Counted from the stretch's first letter, positions 28,278 to 36,296 are shown. The stretch: 64,000 nt of DNA from Weissella bombi (GCF_900094835.1 NZ_FMAO01000007.1:31154-95153); one strand, 5' to 3'. Notes: generated from the letters alone by a model not told the origin. A program made the numbers and translations.

Positions 28278-28362
28278 TAAAAAAATCGCGCCATAGCCAT
28301 GGCGCGATTAGGTATACTTATCTCTTTTTACGCGCTCCTTGGTCAGCTCTCGTCTGACAATT
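28278..28362 (-). promoter_or_regulatory. attenuator leader of codB-topB-codA, possibly PyrR-controlled
   Basis: On the minus strand GTCAG-ACGAGAG-CTGAC-CAAGGA (28338-28360) resembles the PyrR-binding hairpin (GAGAG loop followed by AAGG). GCGCG (28331-28335) can pair with the left arm of the next hairpin, giving an antiterminator. The terminator itself, AATCGCGCCAT / ATGGCGCGATT plus seven T, is at 28280-28309. Pyrimidine control fits the salvage genes downstream. Confidence 0.6.
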
Positions 28363-28417
28363 AAAAAAGCAATATTATATTGTATAAAACTATACCCGTT
28401 TCTAAAAATTAAGTCAA

Positions 28418-29470
28418 TTATGATTTCACAATTGGTTGCGTTGTGACAGCTAATTGAATTTCATGATTAGCCAACACACGCATAACGGTCATATTCACAT
28501 CAGCCCGCTCATTTGCAAAATTAGTATCAGATGACATTTTTAACATGACACTAACGTCAAACTCATATCCCTCAGGTAATACCTGACTAATAGATGCTGC
28601 AGCCGAATCTTCAACAAAGTGATCATTTTGCGCTAACTTTTCCATCGTATCTTCTGAAGCTGCAATTATATCTTTAGTTGGTGTATCTAAAGATAAATAG
28701 AAGGTCAACCCAATCTTTCTAGTAACGACTCGTGACCAATTCGTAATCGGTTCATTCGATAATGTTGCATTAGGCACAATTACCAGTGCTCCGTCTAAAG
28801 TTCGGATTAATGTTGAACGGAACGTAATGTCTTCAGCAATACCAGCCACTGAAGGTGACTCAATATTATCACCAATTTGAAATGGTTTCTCAGTAATAAT
28901 AATAATACCACCTAGCAAATTTTTAATTGGGTCTTGAGCTGCCATCGAAACAGCCAATCCTGCTAACCCTAGTCCTGCGAAAACACCGTTAACATTAATA
29001 CCCCAATCAGATAGGATCATGGTTACTGTCAAAGCCATAACAATAAATTGCAATGTCCGTTTTAAAAATGGCATTACAATTGAATCGACTTCAATATGCA
29101 CTTTTGCACCGAAATGACGTAGTAAATCAGCTAATGAAGCCATCAAAGAATAGATACCATAACCAACGCTAAATATTAGAACTGATTTATTAATATCATT
29201 TGCATAATGCAAAATTATTCGTGGAGCATGAGCAACATGCAAACCCCAATTTAATCCCGCAAATAAAAGCGCAATTTTTGCAGGACGTTCAAATGCCTTT
29301 AATATATCTCGCCAAATTGAAAATTTTTGAGGTATTCTTTTTTCAATTTGTGAAAATACTGGACTAACGAGACCTTTTGTCACAATAATTGTCACAATTA
29401 TAATTAATAAAGCGAGTCCAATAGCTTGCCAATCAAAATTATCGATCAACCACTTTTGCAAAATATTCAT
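28418..29470 (-). CDS. mechanosensitive ion channel, MscS family
   Basis: 350 residues. About four N-terminal membrane segments are followed by the pore helix and beta domain: VFAGLGLAGLAVSMAAQDPIKNLLGG and then IITEKPFQIGDNIE and RTLDGALVIVPNATLSNEPITNWSR. This is the MscS signature of alternating glycine/alanine packing. It would open on osmotic downshift to release solutes. Longer at the N-terminus than E. coli MscS (286). It stands alone between guaC and codB. Confidence 0.92.
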   Translation of the reverse strand: MNILQKWLIDNFDWQAIGLALLIIIVTIIVTKGLVSPVFSQIEKRIPQKFSIWRDILKAFERPAKIALLFAGLNWGLHVAHAPRIILHYANDINKSVLIFSVGYGIYSLMASLADLLRHFGAKVHIEVDSIVMPFLKRTLQFIVMALTVTMILSDWGINVNGVFAGLGLAGLAVSMAAQDPIKNLLGGIIIITEKPFQIGDNIESPSVAGIAEDITFRSTLIRTLDGALVIVPNATLSNEPITNWSRVVTRKIGLTFYLSLDTPTKDIIAASEDTMEKLAQNDHFVEDSAAASISQVLPEGYEFDVSVMLKMSSDTNFANERADVNMTVMRVLANHEIQLAVTTQPIVKS

Positions 29471-29552
29471 GTTAAACTCCCTCCATCATTCATTCAGTAT
29501 CATCATACCTAATTTTACAATAGCATGCATCCCTTATTCTGACTTTAATGAA

Positions 29553-29581
29553 TAAAAAGCACCAGCCTTAGCTGATGCTTA
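29553..29581 (-). terminator. terminator of guaC
   Basis: AAGCATCAGC / GCTGGTGCTT followed by TTTTATTC on the minus strand. Confidence 0.85.
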
Positions 29582-29587
29582 ATAAAC

Positions 29588-30574
29588 TTAATATGAATCA
29601 CCGTTCACAATTGAGTTTTTAACAATGACATAATCAACATAACGTAGATCTACTAGTCGGCGACCACCAGCATATGAAATAGATGATTGTAAATCTTGTT
29701 CCATTTCTACTAATGTATCCTTGATAGCACCACGATATGGTACTAACAACTTTTTACCCTCAACGTTTTTGTATTCACCCTTTTGGAATTGAGAAGCTGA
29801 ACCAAAGTAAGTCTTATACTTAGCACCATCTATTTCAACAATATCCCCTGGTGTTTCAGCATGACCAGCAAATAATGAACCAATCATAACCATTGTTGCC
29901 CCAAATCGAACTGACTTAGCAATATCCCCATTGTAGCGAATACCACCATCTGCAATAATCGGTTTCTTAGCAGCCTTTGCGCATAAACGTAATGCTGCTA
30001 ATTGCCAGCCACCAGTTCCAAAACCGGTCTTTAACTTAGTAATGCAGGCTTTTCCAGGTCCTACACCTACCTTAATAGCATCAGCACCTGCGTTTTCCAA
30101 ATCACGGACTGCTTCTGGCGTTGCAACATTACCAGCGATCACAAAAGTTTCTGGCAAAGTCTTCTTAATATAACGAATCATTTCAATAACTGAATCAGCA
30201 TGTCCATGCGCAATATCAATTGTAATGTACTCTGGAGTTAAATCTGCTGCCTTTAATTGATCGATAAAATCATATTCTTCCTGTTTAACCCCAACAGAAA
30301 TTGACGCAATCTGACCTGCTTCATGAAATGTTTTCACAAAATCTAAACGTGTTTCTGGATTAAAACGATGCATGACATAAAAATAACCATTTTTTGCCAA
30401 AGTCATTGCCAATTCATCATCAATGACTGTCTGCATATTTGCAGGCACTACAGGTATCTTAAATGTATGATTACCTAGTGTTACCGAAGTATCCGCTTCT
30501 GAGCGACTATCAATAATACATTTATTGGGGATCAATTGAATATCTTCATAATCAAAAACAGTTGTAATTTCCAT
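29588..30574 (-). CDS. guaC: GMP reductase
   Basis: 328 residues. It converts GMP to IMP with NADPH, balancing purine pools. It is an IMPDH/GMPR barrel without a CBS insert. The phosphate loop and catalytic cysteine are in [15 protein letters not shown] (Cys177), and [13 protein letters not shown] is the substrate loop. The spacing and the GWQLAALR after the flap distinguish the Firmicutes GuaC2 type from IMP dehydrogenase. It is a single-gene unit with its own promoter and terminator. Confidence 0.95.
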   Translation of the reverse strand: MEITTVFDYEDIQLIPNKCIIDSRSEADTSVTLGNHTFKIPVVPANMQTVIDDELAMTLAKNGYFYVMHRFNPETRLDFVKTFHEAGQIASISVGVKQEEYDFIDQLKAADLTPEYITIDIAHGHADSVIEMIRYIKKTLPETFVIAGNVATPEAVRDLENAGADAIKVGVGPGKACITKLKTGFGTGGWQLAALRLCAKAAKKPIIADGGIRYNGDIAKSVRFGATMVMIGSLFAGHAETPGDIVEIDGAKYKTYFGSASQFQKGEYKNVEGKKLLVPYRGAIKDTLVEMEQDLQSSISYAGGRRLVDLRYVDYVIVKNSIVNGDSY

Positions 30575-30642
30575 ATTAATAAACTCCTAGAATAAATGTT
30601 CGTTTTTTATTGTTTTAATTTAATTTCAACCACCAATAACAA

Positions 30643-30671
30643 ATTATACACGAACTAAATATAATAAACAA
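30643..30671 (-). promoter_or_regulatory. promoter of guaC
   Basis: TTGTTT (rc of 30666-30671), 17-base spacer, TATAAT (rc of 30643-30648). It is back to back with the ssrA promoter; the rest of the 30575-30772 gap holds no other feature that I can see. Confidence 0.7.
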
Positions 30672-30727
30672 CCTTATATAGAGTTTAAAAACGAATATTA
30701 TTAGAAAGCAGCATTAAAACATTTCGT

Positions 30728-30756
30728 TTGTTTCGCTATCCAATATTTGATATAAT
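30728..30756 (+). promoter_or_regulatory. promoter of ssrA (tmRNA)
   Basis: TTGTTT at 30728-30733, 17-base spacer, TATAAT at 30751-30756, about 16 bases before the mature 5' end. Confidence 0.7.
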
Positions 30757-30772
30757 TAATTAGTTATGTAAC

Positions 30773-31134
30773 GGGGTCGTTACGGAATCGACTGGCATTG
30801 TTTGGGCCGGTACTGCGTTTAGGGGTTGTGGCCCTATAATCCACTCAGTAGAATTAACTGCAAAAAATTCAAACAATAATTACGCATTAGCTGCCTAAAA
30901 AACAGCTGGCGTTGCTTATAGCTGTATTAGTTGTGTGCTGCTATAAGTCTAAAAATTAACAACCTGCGCTAAACTACCTCCGTCTGGGGTAGTTTAGAAG
31001 AGGATAATCAGACTAGCTAACTCGATCGCTTAGCAAAGCAGCGTGCGATTAGCGAAATCCAAATCGTTTTGCTATGAACGTAGATGTGTCGGTTGCAAGA
31101 TGTTAGGACAGGGGTTCAACTCCCCTCGGCTCCA
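30773..31134 (+). ncRNA. ssrA: transfer-messenger RNA
   Basis: The 5' end GGGGTCGTTACGGAATCGAC and the 3' end GGTTCAACTCCCCTCGGCTCCA form the tRNA-Ala-like acceptor and T-arm; CCA is encoded. The resume codon is GCA at 30860-30862 and the tag reads A-K-N-S-N-N-N-Y-A-L-A-A, ending at TAA 30896-30898. With SmpB it frees stalled ribosomes and marks the unfinished protein for ClpXP. Length 362 is normal. Confidence 0.97.
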
Positions 31135-31180
31135 TAGTAAGGTTTACCAAATCACGGAACTACCTACCGCATAAATCTAT

Positions 31181-31208
31181 CGCTGTTCGTTATCGGACGG
31201 CGTTTTAT
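31181..31208 (+). terminator. terminator of ssrA
   Basis: CGCTGTTCG pairs with CGGACGGCG (with G-U pairs), followed by TTTTATTTTG. Confidence 0.75.
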
Positions 31209-31517
31209 TTTGCACTTTTTTGGGGGATGAAGCTATATGGATCTAATAACAAGTGTACCCATTTTCACAGTTGTATATTTTACTGTATAAAGTGATATCA
31301 TAGCGCCTTTAATTTCGCCACAAGTTGCGAAAACAACATAGTTTTTAACAAATTCTCCGCCAAAAGTGGCGGAATACAAAAAGGGGTCTGTAACTTGCAG
31401 TACCCTTTCCCAACTTATCGAGAAACTCAAAACATTGCCTTAGCTCATGTAGTAATTTGTAGTATTGTCCAAAAGTGGACAACTTAGATCAACAGATACT
31501 TTTATTAAACACACTGT
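31209..31517. other. region without an assigned gene after tmRNA
   Basis: It holds an inverted repeat CCGCCAAAA / GTGGCGG near 31359-31376 and a weak 65-codon minus frame at 31233-31430 that starts only at TTG. No sequence from the tmRNA 3' end is repeated here, so no attachment site was found. Probably island debris. Confidence 0.4.
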
Positions 31518-31937
31518 TCAATTACCTTTAAAAAAGTAGCTTGTTTCTAATGCTACTCGACGAATTACCCCAAAACGCACAAAAACGCCATACAGGTAAA
31601 TATATGACGTCTCACAAGGTGCTATAAATTTATAGCGTGTTTGTAACTTCTGTATTAGGCGTGACTTCATTTTTTGTAGCACAAGACGTTTAACACCTAG
31701 TTCCTCACTGATTGCTTGCCACGGTTTTCTTTCTTTATCGTGCATGGTTATTGCTTTAAGTTGGACGGGCGTTAAATCTGCTAACAATTCATCTAGTATC
31801 GCTTTTTGTTCCTCGTATTCTTTTAGCTTAGTATCATCATCACTATGTAAATATGCCATTTCTAACTTGGTACATTTAATATCTGCTTCCAACCACCCGC
31901 TAAAATAATCTTGAATTAATTTGTTTGCTCTTTTCAT
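31518..31937 (-). CDS. ArpU-like phage transcriptional regulator (sigma-like HTH)
   Basis: 139 residues. Residues 55-95 hold a sigma-70 region-4-like helix-turn-helix (LTPVQLKAITMHDKERKPWQAISEELGVKRLVLQKM). The gene pattern (long helical N-terminus, then HTH) is that of ArpU/RinA regulators that switch on late phage or satellite genes. The tail after residue 105 (CETSYIYLYGVFVRFGVIRR…) is hydrophobic and unusual and may be a fused or altered 3' end. AGGGGGG precedes the ATG closely. No phage structural genes are nearby. Confidence 0.6.
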   Translation of the reverse strand: MKRANKLIQDYFSGWLEADIKCTKLEMAYLHSDDDTKLKEYEEQKAILDELLADLTPVQLKAITMHDKERKPWQAISEELGVKRLVLQKMKSRLIQKLQTRYKFIAPCETSYIYLYGVFVRFGVIRRVALETSYFFKGN

Positions 31938-32099
31938 AACACCCCCCTACACAATATACGACGTATAGTATTAAAGCTGTTTCTTAGTCCATGACCACAT
32001 CTGGGAACAAGTGTAGGTTTGCCTACTGTTGTAAGTGGTGGTCTTTTGTAAGTAACCAGCGTGGTTACAACCACTCTTGTTATTCATATTGTTAGGCAA

Positions 32100-32501
32100 T
32101 CAGTACCAAACTCTAAAATCGTATGTATCTGTAAAACCATTAGCAAAGTATAAGAATGCTTCATTTAATAGTTCTTGACCTCTTTTTCTGCTATAACCAC
32201 TCAACTCTTCGATTTCTAACCACTGCTTATACTTCATATAGCGGTAATCAATAAATTGCCTGTTTTTAGTTGGTATTGCAATTACTGCTTTAACTATCTC
32301 ATCTAACCGTTGGCAAGCCTGCATATAGTTGCTTAACTTCTCATCATTGGGGATGTTTTTAAAATCATAGTTTTGAATATCTATGTAGGCTTGGTGCGCT
32401 CTTGCTTTAATAATTGGTAATTCTCTATTAAAGAACTCTCGAACATTCCTAATTGTAGCTTTCTCGTCTAAGTCTTTACCTGTATCAAGTATGGATAACA
32501 T
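32100..32501 (-). CDS. ArpU-family phage regulator
   Basis: 133 residues, helical, with the conserved ArpU C-terminal block FIDYRYMKYKQWLEIEELSGYSRKRGQELLNEAFLYFANGF. ArpU proteins control late transcription in Gram-positive prophages and satellites. AGGGGGAT precedes the ATG. It is read toward the second ArpU-like gene. With 31518-31937 it forms a pair of orphan regulators, and the 23-bp repeats just upstream could be its binding sites. Confidence 0.75.
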   Translation of the reverse strand: MLSILDTGKDLDEKATIRNVREFFNRELPIIKARAHQAYIDIQNYDFKNIPNDEKLSNYMQACQRLDEIVKAVIAIPTKNRQFIDYRYMKYKQWLEIEELSGYSRKRGQELLNEAFLYFANGFTDTYDFRVWY

Positions 32502-32548
32502 TCAATTTATCCCCCTATAATTAGTCCAACATTTTCCAACAATTAATA

Positions 32549-32617
32549 CTAGCATTTACTAGCATTTTACCTTAGCATTTCTTAGCATCTTGCTCTAGCA
32601 TTTACTAGCATTCTAGG
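32549..32617. repeat. three 23-bp tandem repeats, each with two AGCAT motifs
   Basis: Units begin at 32549, 32572 and 32595. Each unit has two AGCAT boxes 10 bases apart, so the six boxes start at 32551, 32561, 32574, 32584, 32597 and 32607 (spacing 10, 13, 10, 13, 10). Units differ by only a few bases, as in iterons or clustered regulator sites. Confidence 0.8.
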
Positions 32618-33166
32618 TCAACAAATGACAACATCTAATGTCTATCAAAAAGCTTAAACAACAGTAATTAGCTCGCCTTTGAGGGTGCAACCTTTTAGCT
32701 TTTTTGGGTGCAACCTTTTTTACTTTTTTGTGTGCGTACTTTTTTGATTTTGTACGCAATTTTTATGTTGCGTTTTAGGGCAACGCGTTGCAGCGTTTTT
32801 CCTTATTAAATCATAGCTTTATAACCTTTTCAAACAGCGATCAACCTCCTTTTAATGTCAACATTTCTACAACATCATTTACCATCTTTTTAGACTAAAA
32901 AATGTTAGCAAATGTTAGCATTTAGTACAACGTTTAATACTGACATTTACTTACCTAAAACGATACAAAATAATCTGCCTAAATCATCAAAACATCTAAT
33001 TTGTTTATAAATTCGTTTACTGCTCTAAATTTAATCAATTGGCAAATATGATTATTTATCTTTCATAACCAACTGGCTATGTCCCACTCAAATCAGAACA
33101 TGAACGATCAATAAATTGAGGTCTGCCGACTTCTCCGCCACCCTTAAATATTCATTAACTAATGAA
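32618..33166. other. AT-rich intergenic stretch with short direct repeats, no gene seen
   Basis: It contains two copies of GGGTGCAACCTTTT (32683-32696 and 32706-32719), a GTGCGTAC / GTACGCA pair near 32733-32757, and an exact tandem AATGTTAGCA at 32901-32910 and 32911-32920. The last resembles the AGCAT boxes of the 23-bp units read in the other direction. No open frame with a ribosome site was found. Confidence 0.5.
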
Positions 33167-33199
33167 CAAAAAAAGCACTAACAAATTAATGTTAGTGTT
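33167..33199 (-). terminator. terminator of the bacteriocin-like cassette
   Basis: CACTAACATTAA / TTTGTTAGTG followed by seven T on the minus strand, about 250 bases after the last small gene. Confidence 0.75.
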
Positions 33200-33301
33200 A
33201 TCTATTTCATGTTAAGTTTTATTAGGTTCAACACTTCTGTCGAAAGTCATTTAAATGCTCACATTTGCAGCTGTCCAAAATACAAGTTTTGACAAGTTTA
33301 C

Positions 33302-33355
33302 AACGCCCTATATTCAACTTAGGGCGTTAAATCTCACTGTCGAAAATTCGACAGT
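33302..33355. repeat. two adjacent inverted repeats
   Basis: AACGCCCTA…TAGGGCGTT at about 33302-33329 and CACTGTCGAA-AA-TTCGACAGTG at 33334-33355. The second is a perfect 10-bp palindrome arm, like a dimeric repressor or recombinase site; TGTCGAAA also occurs at 33238. They lie downstream of the small membrane gene, so they may be 3' UTR hairpins. Confidence 0.55.
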
Positions 33356-33452
33356 GAAAAATTTAATTGCTCGTTTCCACTATAATGACTATGAAATGTT
33401 TATAATATACCAACTATGTAACTATATTAAAAGCCACTTCACTAAAGTGAAT

Positions 33453-33641
33453 TTATAGCAAATAGAAAAACAATAAAAGAAAAAAAGCAACAATTAGTGC
33501 AATTATTTTAGACTTTTTATTACTTAATCCTGTATTGATTAATTCTTTGTAAACGCTGAAATAACCATCAAGATATAATATTACCAATGCGCCAATGATT
33601 AAAAGAATAACAATTAAAATAATTAATAAACTAAGCCACAT
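33453..33641 (-). CDS. small two-span membrane protein, immunity-like, paralogue of 34440-34610
   Basis: 62 residues: hydrophobic 1-24, a short charged loop (DGYFSVYKELINTGLSNKKSK) and hydrophobic 42-62. It shares MWLSL at the start and the D-G-Y-x5-Y-x-E-L-x-N-x-G-x4-K-x-K-I pattern with the 56-residue protein encoded 800 bases upstream. Such small paired membrane proteins beside a secreted peptide gene are often immunity proteins; that role is inferred. The frame opens at 33653 but the paralogue's start matches ATG 33641. Confidence 0.6.
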   Translation of the reverse strand: MWLSLLIILIVILLIIGALVILYLDGYFSVYKELINTGLSNKKSKIIALIVAFFLLLFFYLL

Positions 33642-33792
33642 AAACTTACTCACATTCTGTATTAGGGTAAATCAATATATGTTTTATTTTATCATCTAAA
33701 AATTTCCAACAACTACTCTAAAAAATAGTTCAATCAAAAACCGTTTTATAATATATAAAACAATTATTAAATACCATCATATTAACAATTTA

Positions 33793-34413
33793 TTATTGGT
33801 AACGCCACCCAGCTGTCCTAAATTTACGTGAATAATAAATTCTACCTGCTTTAAATTTTGAACCACCATTAACAACCATTTTAGCAATAGCTTGCTTGAT
33901 TGCCCATGATATAGCCCGGCCAACCCCCGGAAAAGCTCCTGTCACACCAGCTATTAAAGAAACTCCTACGCCAATTCCTGCTTTTTTTATTTTATTTAGC
34001 ATGCTTGCTGATAAATAAAGATCAAAATTACCTTTTTTCTTAGCACCATGAAATACAATTCTCGTAGAACCAGCTTTTCTAAGTAAATTTTCACTAGAAC
34101 TTTCTTCATCCATATTAGCCAATTGATCGTCAGTATATCCATAAGCTTGTTTTAAAGCTTGATCAACTTGATAGTCTGTAATACTAGCAATAGTATCATT
34201 GCCATCGCTAACTGTTGATACTTGTTGTTTTATTAATTCATAAAAATACTGGTCTTGTTTACTTAAAACTTTTTGATCTGTCATTTGCTGTATTTCTTGA
34301 TCCTCTTACAAAGTATCAGATGCGCTTGCTAATGGTGTTGCAAATATACTAAAAGCAAACAAACTTAATACTACCACAACTAATTTTTTTAATTTACAAT
34401 GTGCATAATCCAT
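33793..34413 (-). pseudogene. secreted glycine-rich (bacteriocin-like) protein gene broken by one TAA
   Basis: From ATG 34413 (GTGAGGAAAAATA upstream) the frame encodes a signal peptide, MDYAHCKLKKLVVVVLSLFA…PLASA, and then meets TAA at 34306-34308. The same frame continues without another stop for about 170 codons, and an internal ATG lies at 34284. The mature part has an acidic helical half, then RKAGSTRIVFHGAKKKGNFDLYLS. A glycine-rich hydrophobic stretch follows (AGIGVGVSLIAGVTGAFPGVGR), and a basic aromatic tail ends GWRYQ. This resembles secreted bacteriocin-type proteins of lactic acid bacteria, but I do not recognise a named family. Without the signal peptide the downstream part could not be exported. 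A sequencing error is possible. Confidence 0.6.
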
Positions 34414-34439
34414 TATTTTTCCTCACGTTCATTACTCGT

Positions 34440-34610
34440 TTAAAAAATATATATGAAGGCTAAAATTGTTGAAACAATTTTAGCTTTCTTTTTACCCATC
34501 CCTGCATTAGTCAGTTCCGTATACGCCCTTTGATAACCGTCTTTGTATGGAAATGACAACAATACTAATACTACGATAATAATTAAAACAATAAATAAAC
34601 TAAGCCACAT
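34440..34610 (-). CDS. small membrane protein, immunity-like (paralogue of 33453-33641)
   Basis: 56 residues, too short for most gene callers: hydrophobic 1-20, PYKDGYQRAYTELTNAGMGKKKAK, and a short hydrophobic C-terminus. It has an AGGGAG ribosome site, and its stop lies 26 bases before the signal-peptide ATG of the broken secreted gene. The shared sequence with the protein at 33453-33641 points to duplication around the secreted gene. Function is unproven. Confidence 0.55.
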   Translation of the reverse strand: MWLSLFIVLIIIVVLVLLSFPYKDGYQRAYTELTNAGMGKKKAKIVSTILAFIYIF

Positions 34611-34699
34611 TTTATAAGCTCCCTATACGTAAATATCAATAAATTTCTAACATATTACCATGACAATTTTACAAAAATCAATTCTTAATTTCCCAATAC

Positions 34700-34745
34700 A
34701 AAAAGCTCGTGAATCCAGCACAACTGCCAGATTCACGAGCTTTAT
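34700..34745 (-). terminator. terminator of the Asp23/AmaP operon
   Basis: AAAGCTCGTGAATC / GATTCACGAGCTTT followed by TTG on the minus strand, after the asp23 stop. Confidence 0.85.
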
Positions 34746-34771
34746 TTTCAAACATTCATAATGCTAACTAG

Positions 34772-35281
34772 TTACTTTACACGCTCATCATCAGATGTCA
34801 TGTTTGCAGTTGAAGACTTTACGCTTTCAACACCGCTAGCTGTCTTTTCCTTAACAACACTACCTGCATCAGTTACACGATCTTGCAACGTTGTTTGTGA
34901 ACTCTCAAATTCCTTTGAAGTTTGAATGTCCACAACTTCGACATTTAACTCAACCAATTCCAAGCTTGTCGTATCCTTAACTTGCTTACTAATTGCCTTA
35001 ACCAAAGCATCATAAACATCATGAGCGTTGTGGCCATATGCCATAATAATGCTTAAATCAACAGCAACTTGTTCCTTACCAACTTCAACATCGATACCAT
35101 CAGTTGGGTTATCACTGTTAACAATCTTGTTCTTAATGTTAGTGACAAAGCCACCATCAACGCCTAGCAAACCAGGTACTTTTTCGATTGAATTACCAAC
35201 AATCTTTTGAACAACCTTGTCGTCAAATGTTAGTTCACCTTTTGTTGTAACTGCTGCTTCATTTTTCTTTTCAATAGCCAT
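34772..35281 (-). CDS. Asp23/Gls24 family envelope stress protein
   Basis: 169 residues with an Asp23 domain (TFDDKVVQKIVGNSIEKVPGLLGVDGGFVTN, and VAVDLSIIMAYGHNAHDVYDALVKAISKQV). The C-terminal 50 residues are a charged, serine/threonine-rich tail. Asp23 proteins bind AmaP at the inner face of the membrane and rise under alkaline or cell-wall stress. It is last in a five-gene operon with AmaP and DUF2273. Confidence 0.9.
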   Translation of the reverse strand: MAIEKKNEAAVTTKGELTFDDKVVQKIVGNSIEKVPGLLGVDGGFVTNIKNKIVNSDNPTDGIDVEVGKEQVAVDLSIIMAYGHNAHDVYDALVKAISKQVKDTTSLELVELNVEVVDIQTSKEFESSQTTLQDRVTDAGSVVKEKTASGVESVKSSTANMTSDDERVK

Positions 35282-35311
35282 TTTGAATACCCCTCTTAAT
35301 TATAAATGTCC

Positions 35312-35512
35312 TTAATTTTTTCTTGTAAATATCTTGGTAACAACTGACAAATCTATATTATATCTGCCAAGCAAAGCACCAATGCCAGCCGCTAATAAAG
35401 TAATGATTACGATTAATATCGTTTTCCAAAAACCAACAGTCACAAACAAAGTTGATAGAACGAAACCGATAAGACCACTAATCAATACATATATTGATTT
35501 CCTGTCCCACAT
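35312..35512 (-). CDS. DUF2273 small membrane protein
   Basis: 66 residues, two membrane spans, with the GLIGFVLSTLFVTVGFWKTILIVIITLLAAGIGALLGR pattern of DUF2273. It is always found with Asp23 and AmaP and may help anchor them. A GGA-type site precedes the ATG. It lies between amaP and asp23. Confidence 0.85.
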   Translation of the reverse strand: MWDRKSIYVLISGLIGFVLSTLFVTVGFWKTILIVIITLLAAGIGALLGRYNIDLSVVTKIFTRKN

Positions 35513-35529
35513 TTAATTCACCTTCCTTA

Positions 35530-36084
35530 TTAAATAACTCGCGCTGTTTTGCGCTTTGAATTTGATTTTTGATTTACTTTAATATCAACTTTAACTGGTT
35601 GCTTTCCTTCACCAGCAAGCAATTCTTCAATACTCTCACGTAATTCATCTGAAATACGTGGTAGTTCTTTAACTGTTGCTTGCTTGTATGCCGCATCAGC
35701 AACAATATAAAACTTATGTTGTCGCTTTGTATTTTTTACCTTAATTTTGATATTTGATAAATCTTCACCGGAAAGTTTTAGTTTAATAAACTGACTGATA
35801 CCATAATTACTTAGCGCTAGACGTCCACCTTTATTATTTTGCAATGGCACATCTTTTAATTGTTTTGGCCAAAATAATACGACAATCAATACAAGTGCTG
35901 TAATGACTAACAAAACAAGACCATAATAGTAAATAAACGTCTTAGCTGACAAAGTAACGTATAGTCCAATTTCTTCTAGTAATCTCACTGACTCTGTATA
36001 GAGATTAGGCCAAATCAGCAAACTAATTCCGAGCAAATATCCAAGAGCAAAAATAATCAGAATACTTCTTTTACTTTTTTGCAT
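35530..36084 (-). CDS. amaP: alkaline shock response membrane anchor protein AmaP
   Basis: 184 residues with two N-terminal spans (8-28 and about 52-72) and a cytoplasmic domain with NNKGGRLALSNYGISQFIKLKLSG. In staphylococci AmaP holds Asp23 at the membrane. A short basic tail (KVNQKSNSKRKTARVI) closes it. It is upstream of DUF2273 and asp23, and follows two very small membrane or basic peptides. Confidence 0.88.
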   Translation of the reverse strand: MQKSKRSILIIFALGYLLGISLLIWPNLYTESVRLLEEIGLYVTLSAKTFIYYYGLVLLVITALVLIVVLFWPKQLKDVPLQNNKGGRLALSNYGISQFIKLKLSGEDLSNIKIKVKNTKRQHKFYIVADAAYKQATVKELPRISDELRESIEELLAGEGKQPVKVDIKVNQKSNSKRKTARVI

Positions 36085-36127
36085 ATCACGCCTCTAGACT
36101 TAATTTATGTTTGCTTACATAAGATTA

Positions 36128-36262
36128 TTAACCGTGTAACTTTTCCTCTAACTTATCGCCAGCTACATCAATTCCTTTTGCTGTAAAAATTGTTCCTAAA
36201 ATAGTAACACCACTAACAATTAACATCAAAGATAAAATTGCTTTAAATATCTTACCAATCAT
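36128..36262 (-). CDS. 44-residue membrane peptide in the AmaP operon
   Basis: One hydrophobic span (residues 5-27: IFKAILSLMLIVSGVTILG) and an acidic C-terminus. A GGGGGATTAT site precedes the ATG. It is between a 40-residue basic peptide and amaP, so it belongs to the envelope-stress operon. No family is recognised. Confidence 0.6.
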   Translation of the reverse strand: MIGKIFKAILSLMLIVSGVTILGTIFTAKGIDVAGDKLEEKLHG

Positions 36263-36296
36263 ATAATCCCCCATTCCTTATATTCCTATAAAACTA

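Noticed and set aside
31233..31430. 65-codon minus-strand frame after tmRNA
   Set aside because: TTG start with only a weak AAGG, and part of it is an inverted repeat. Kept only as debris in the region note.
32549..32617. CRISPR array
   Set aside because: The repeats are contiguous 23-bp units without unique spacers, and no cas genes are present.
33255..33458. 67-codon plus-strand frame
   Set aside because: It covers two inverted repeats and has no ribosome site; opposite to the local transcription.
30773..34700. Complete prophage at tmRNA
   Set aside because: No integrase, terminase, capsid or tail genes and no repeat of the tmRNA 3' end. Only ArpU-like regulators remain.
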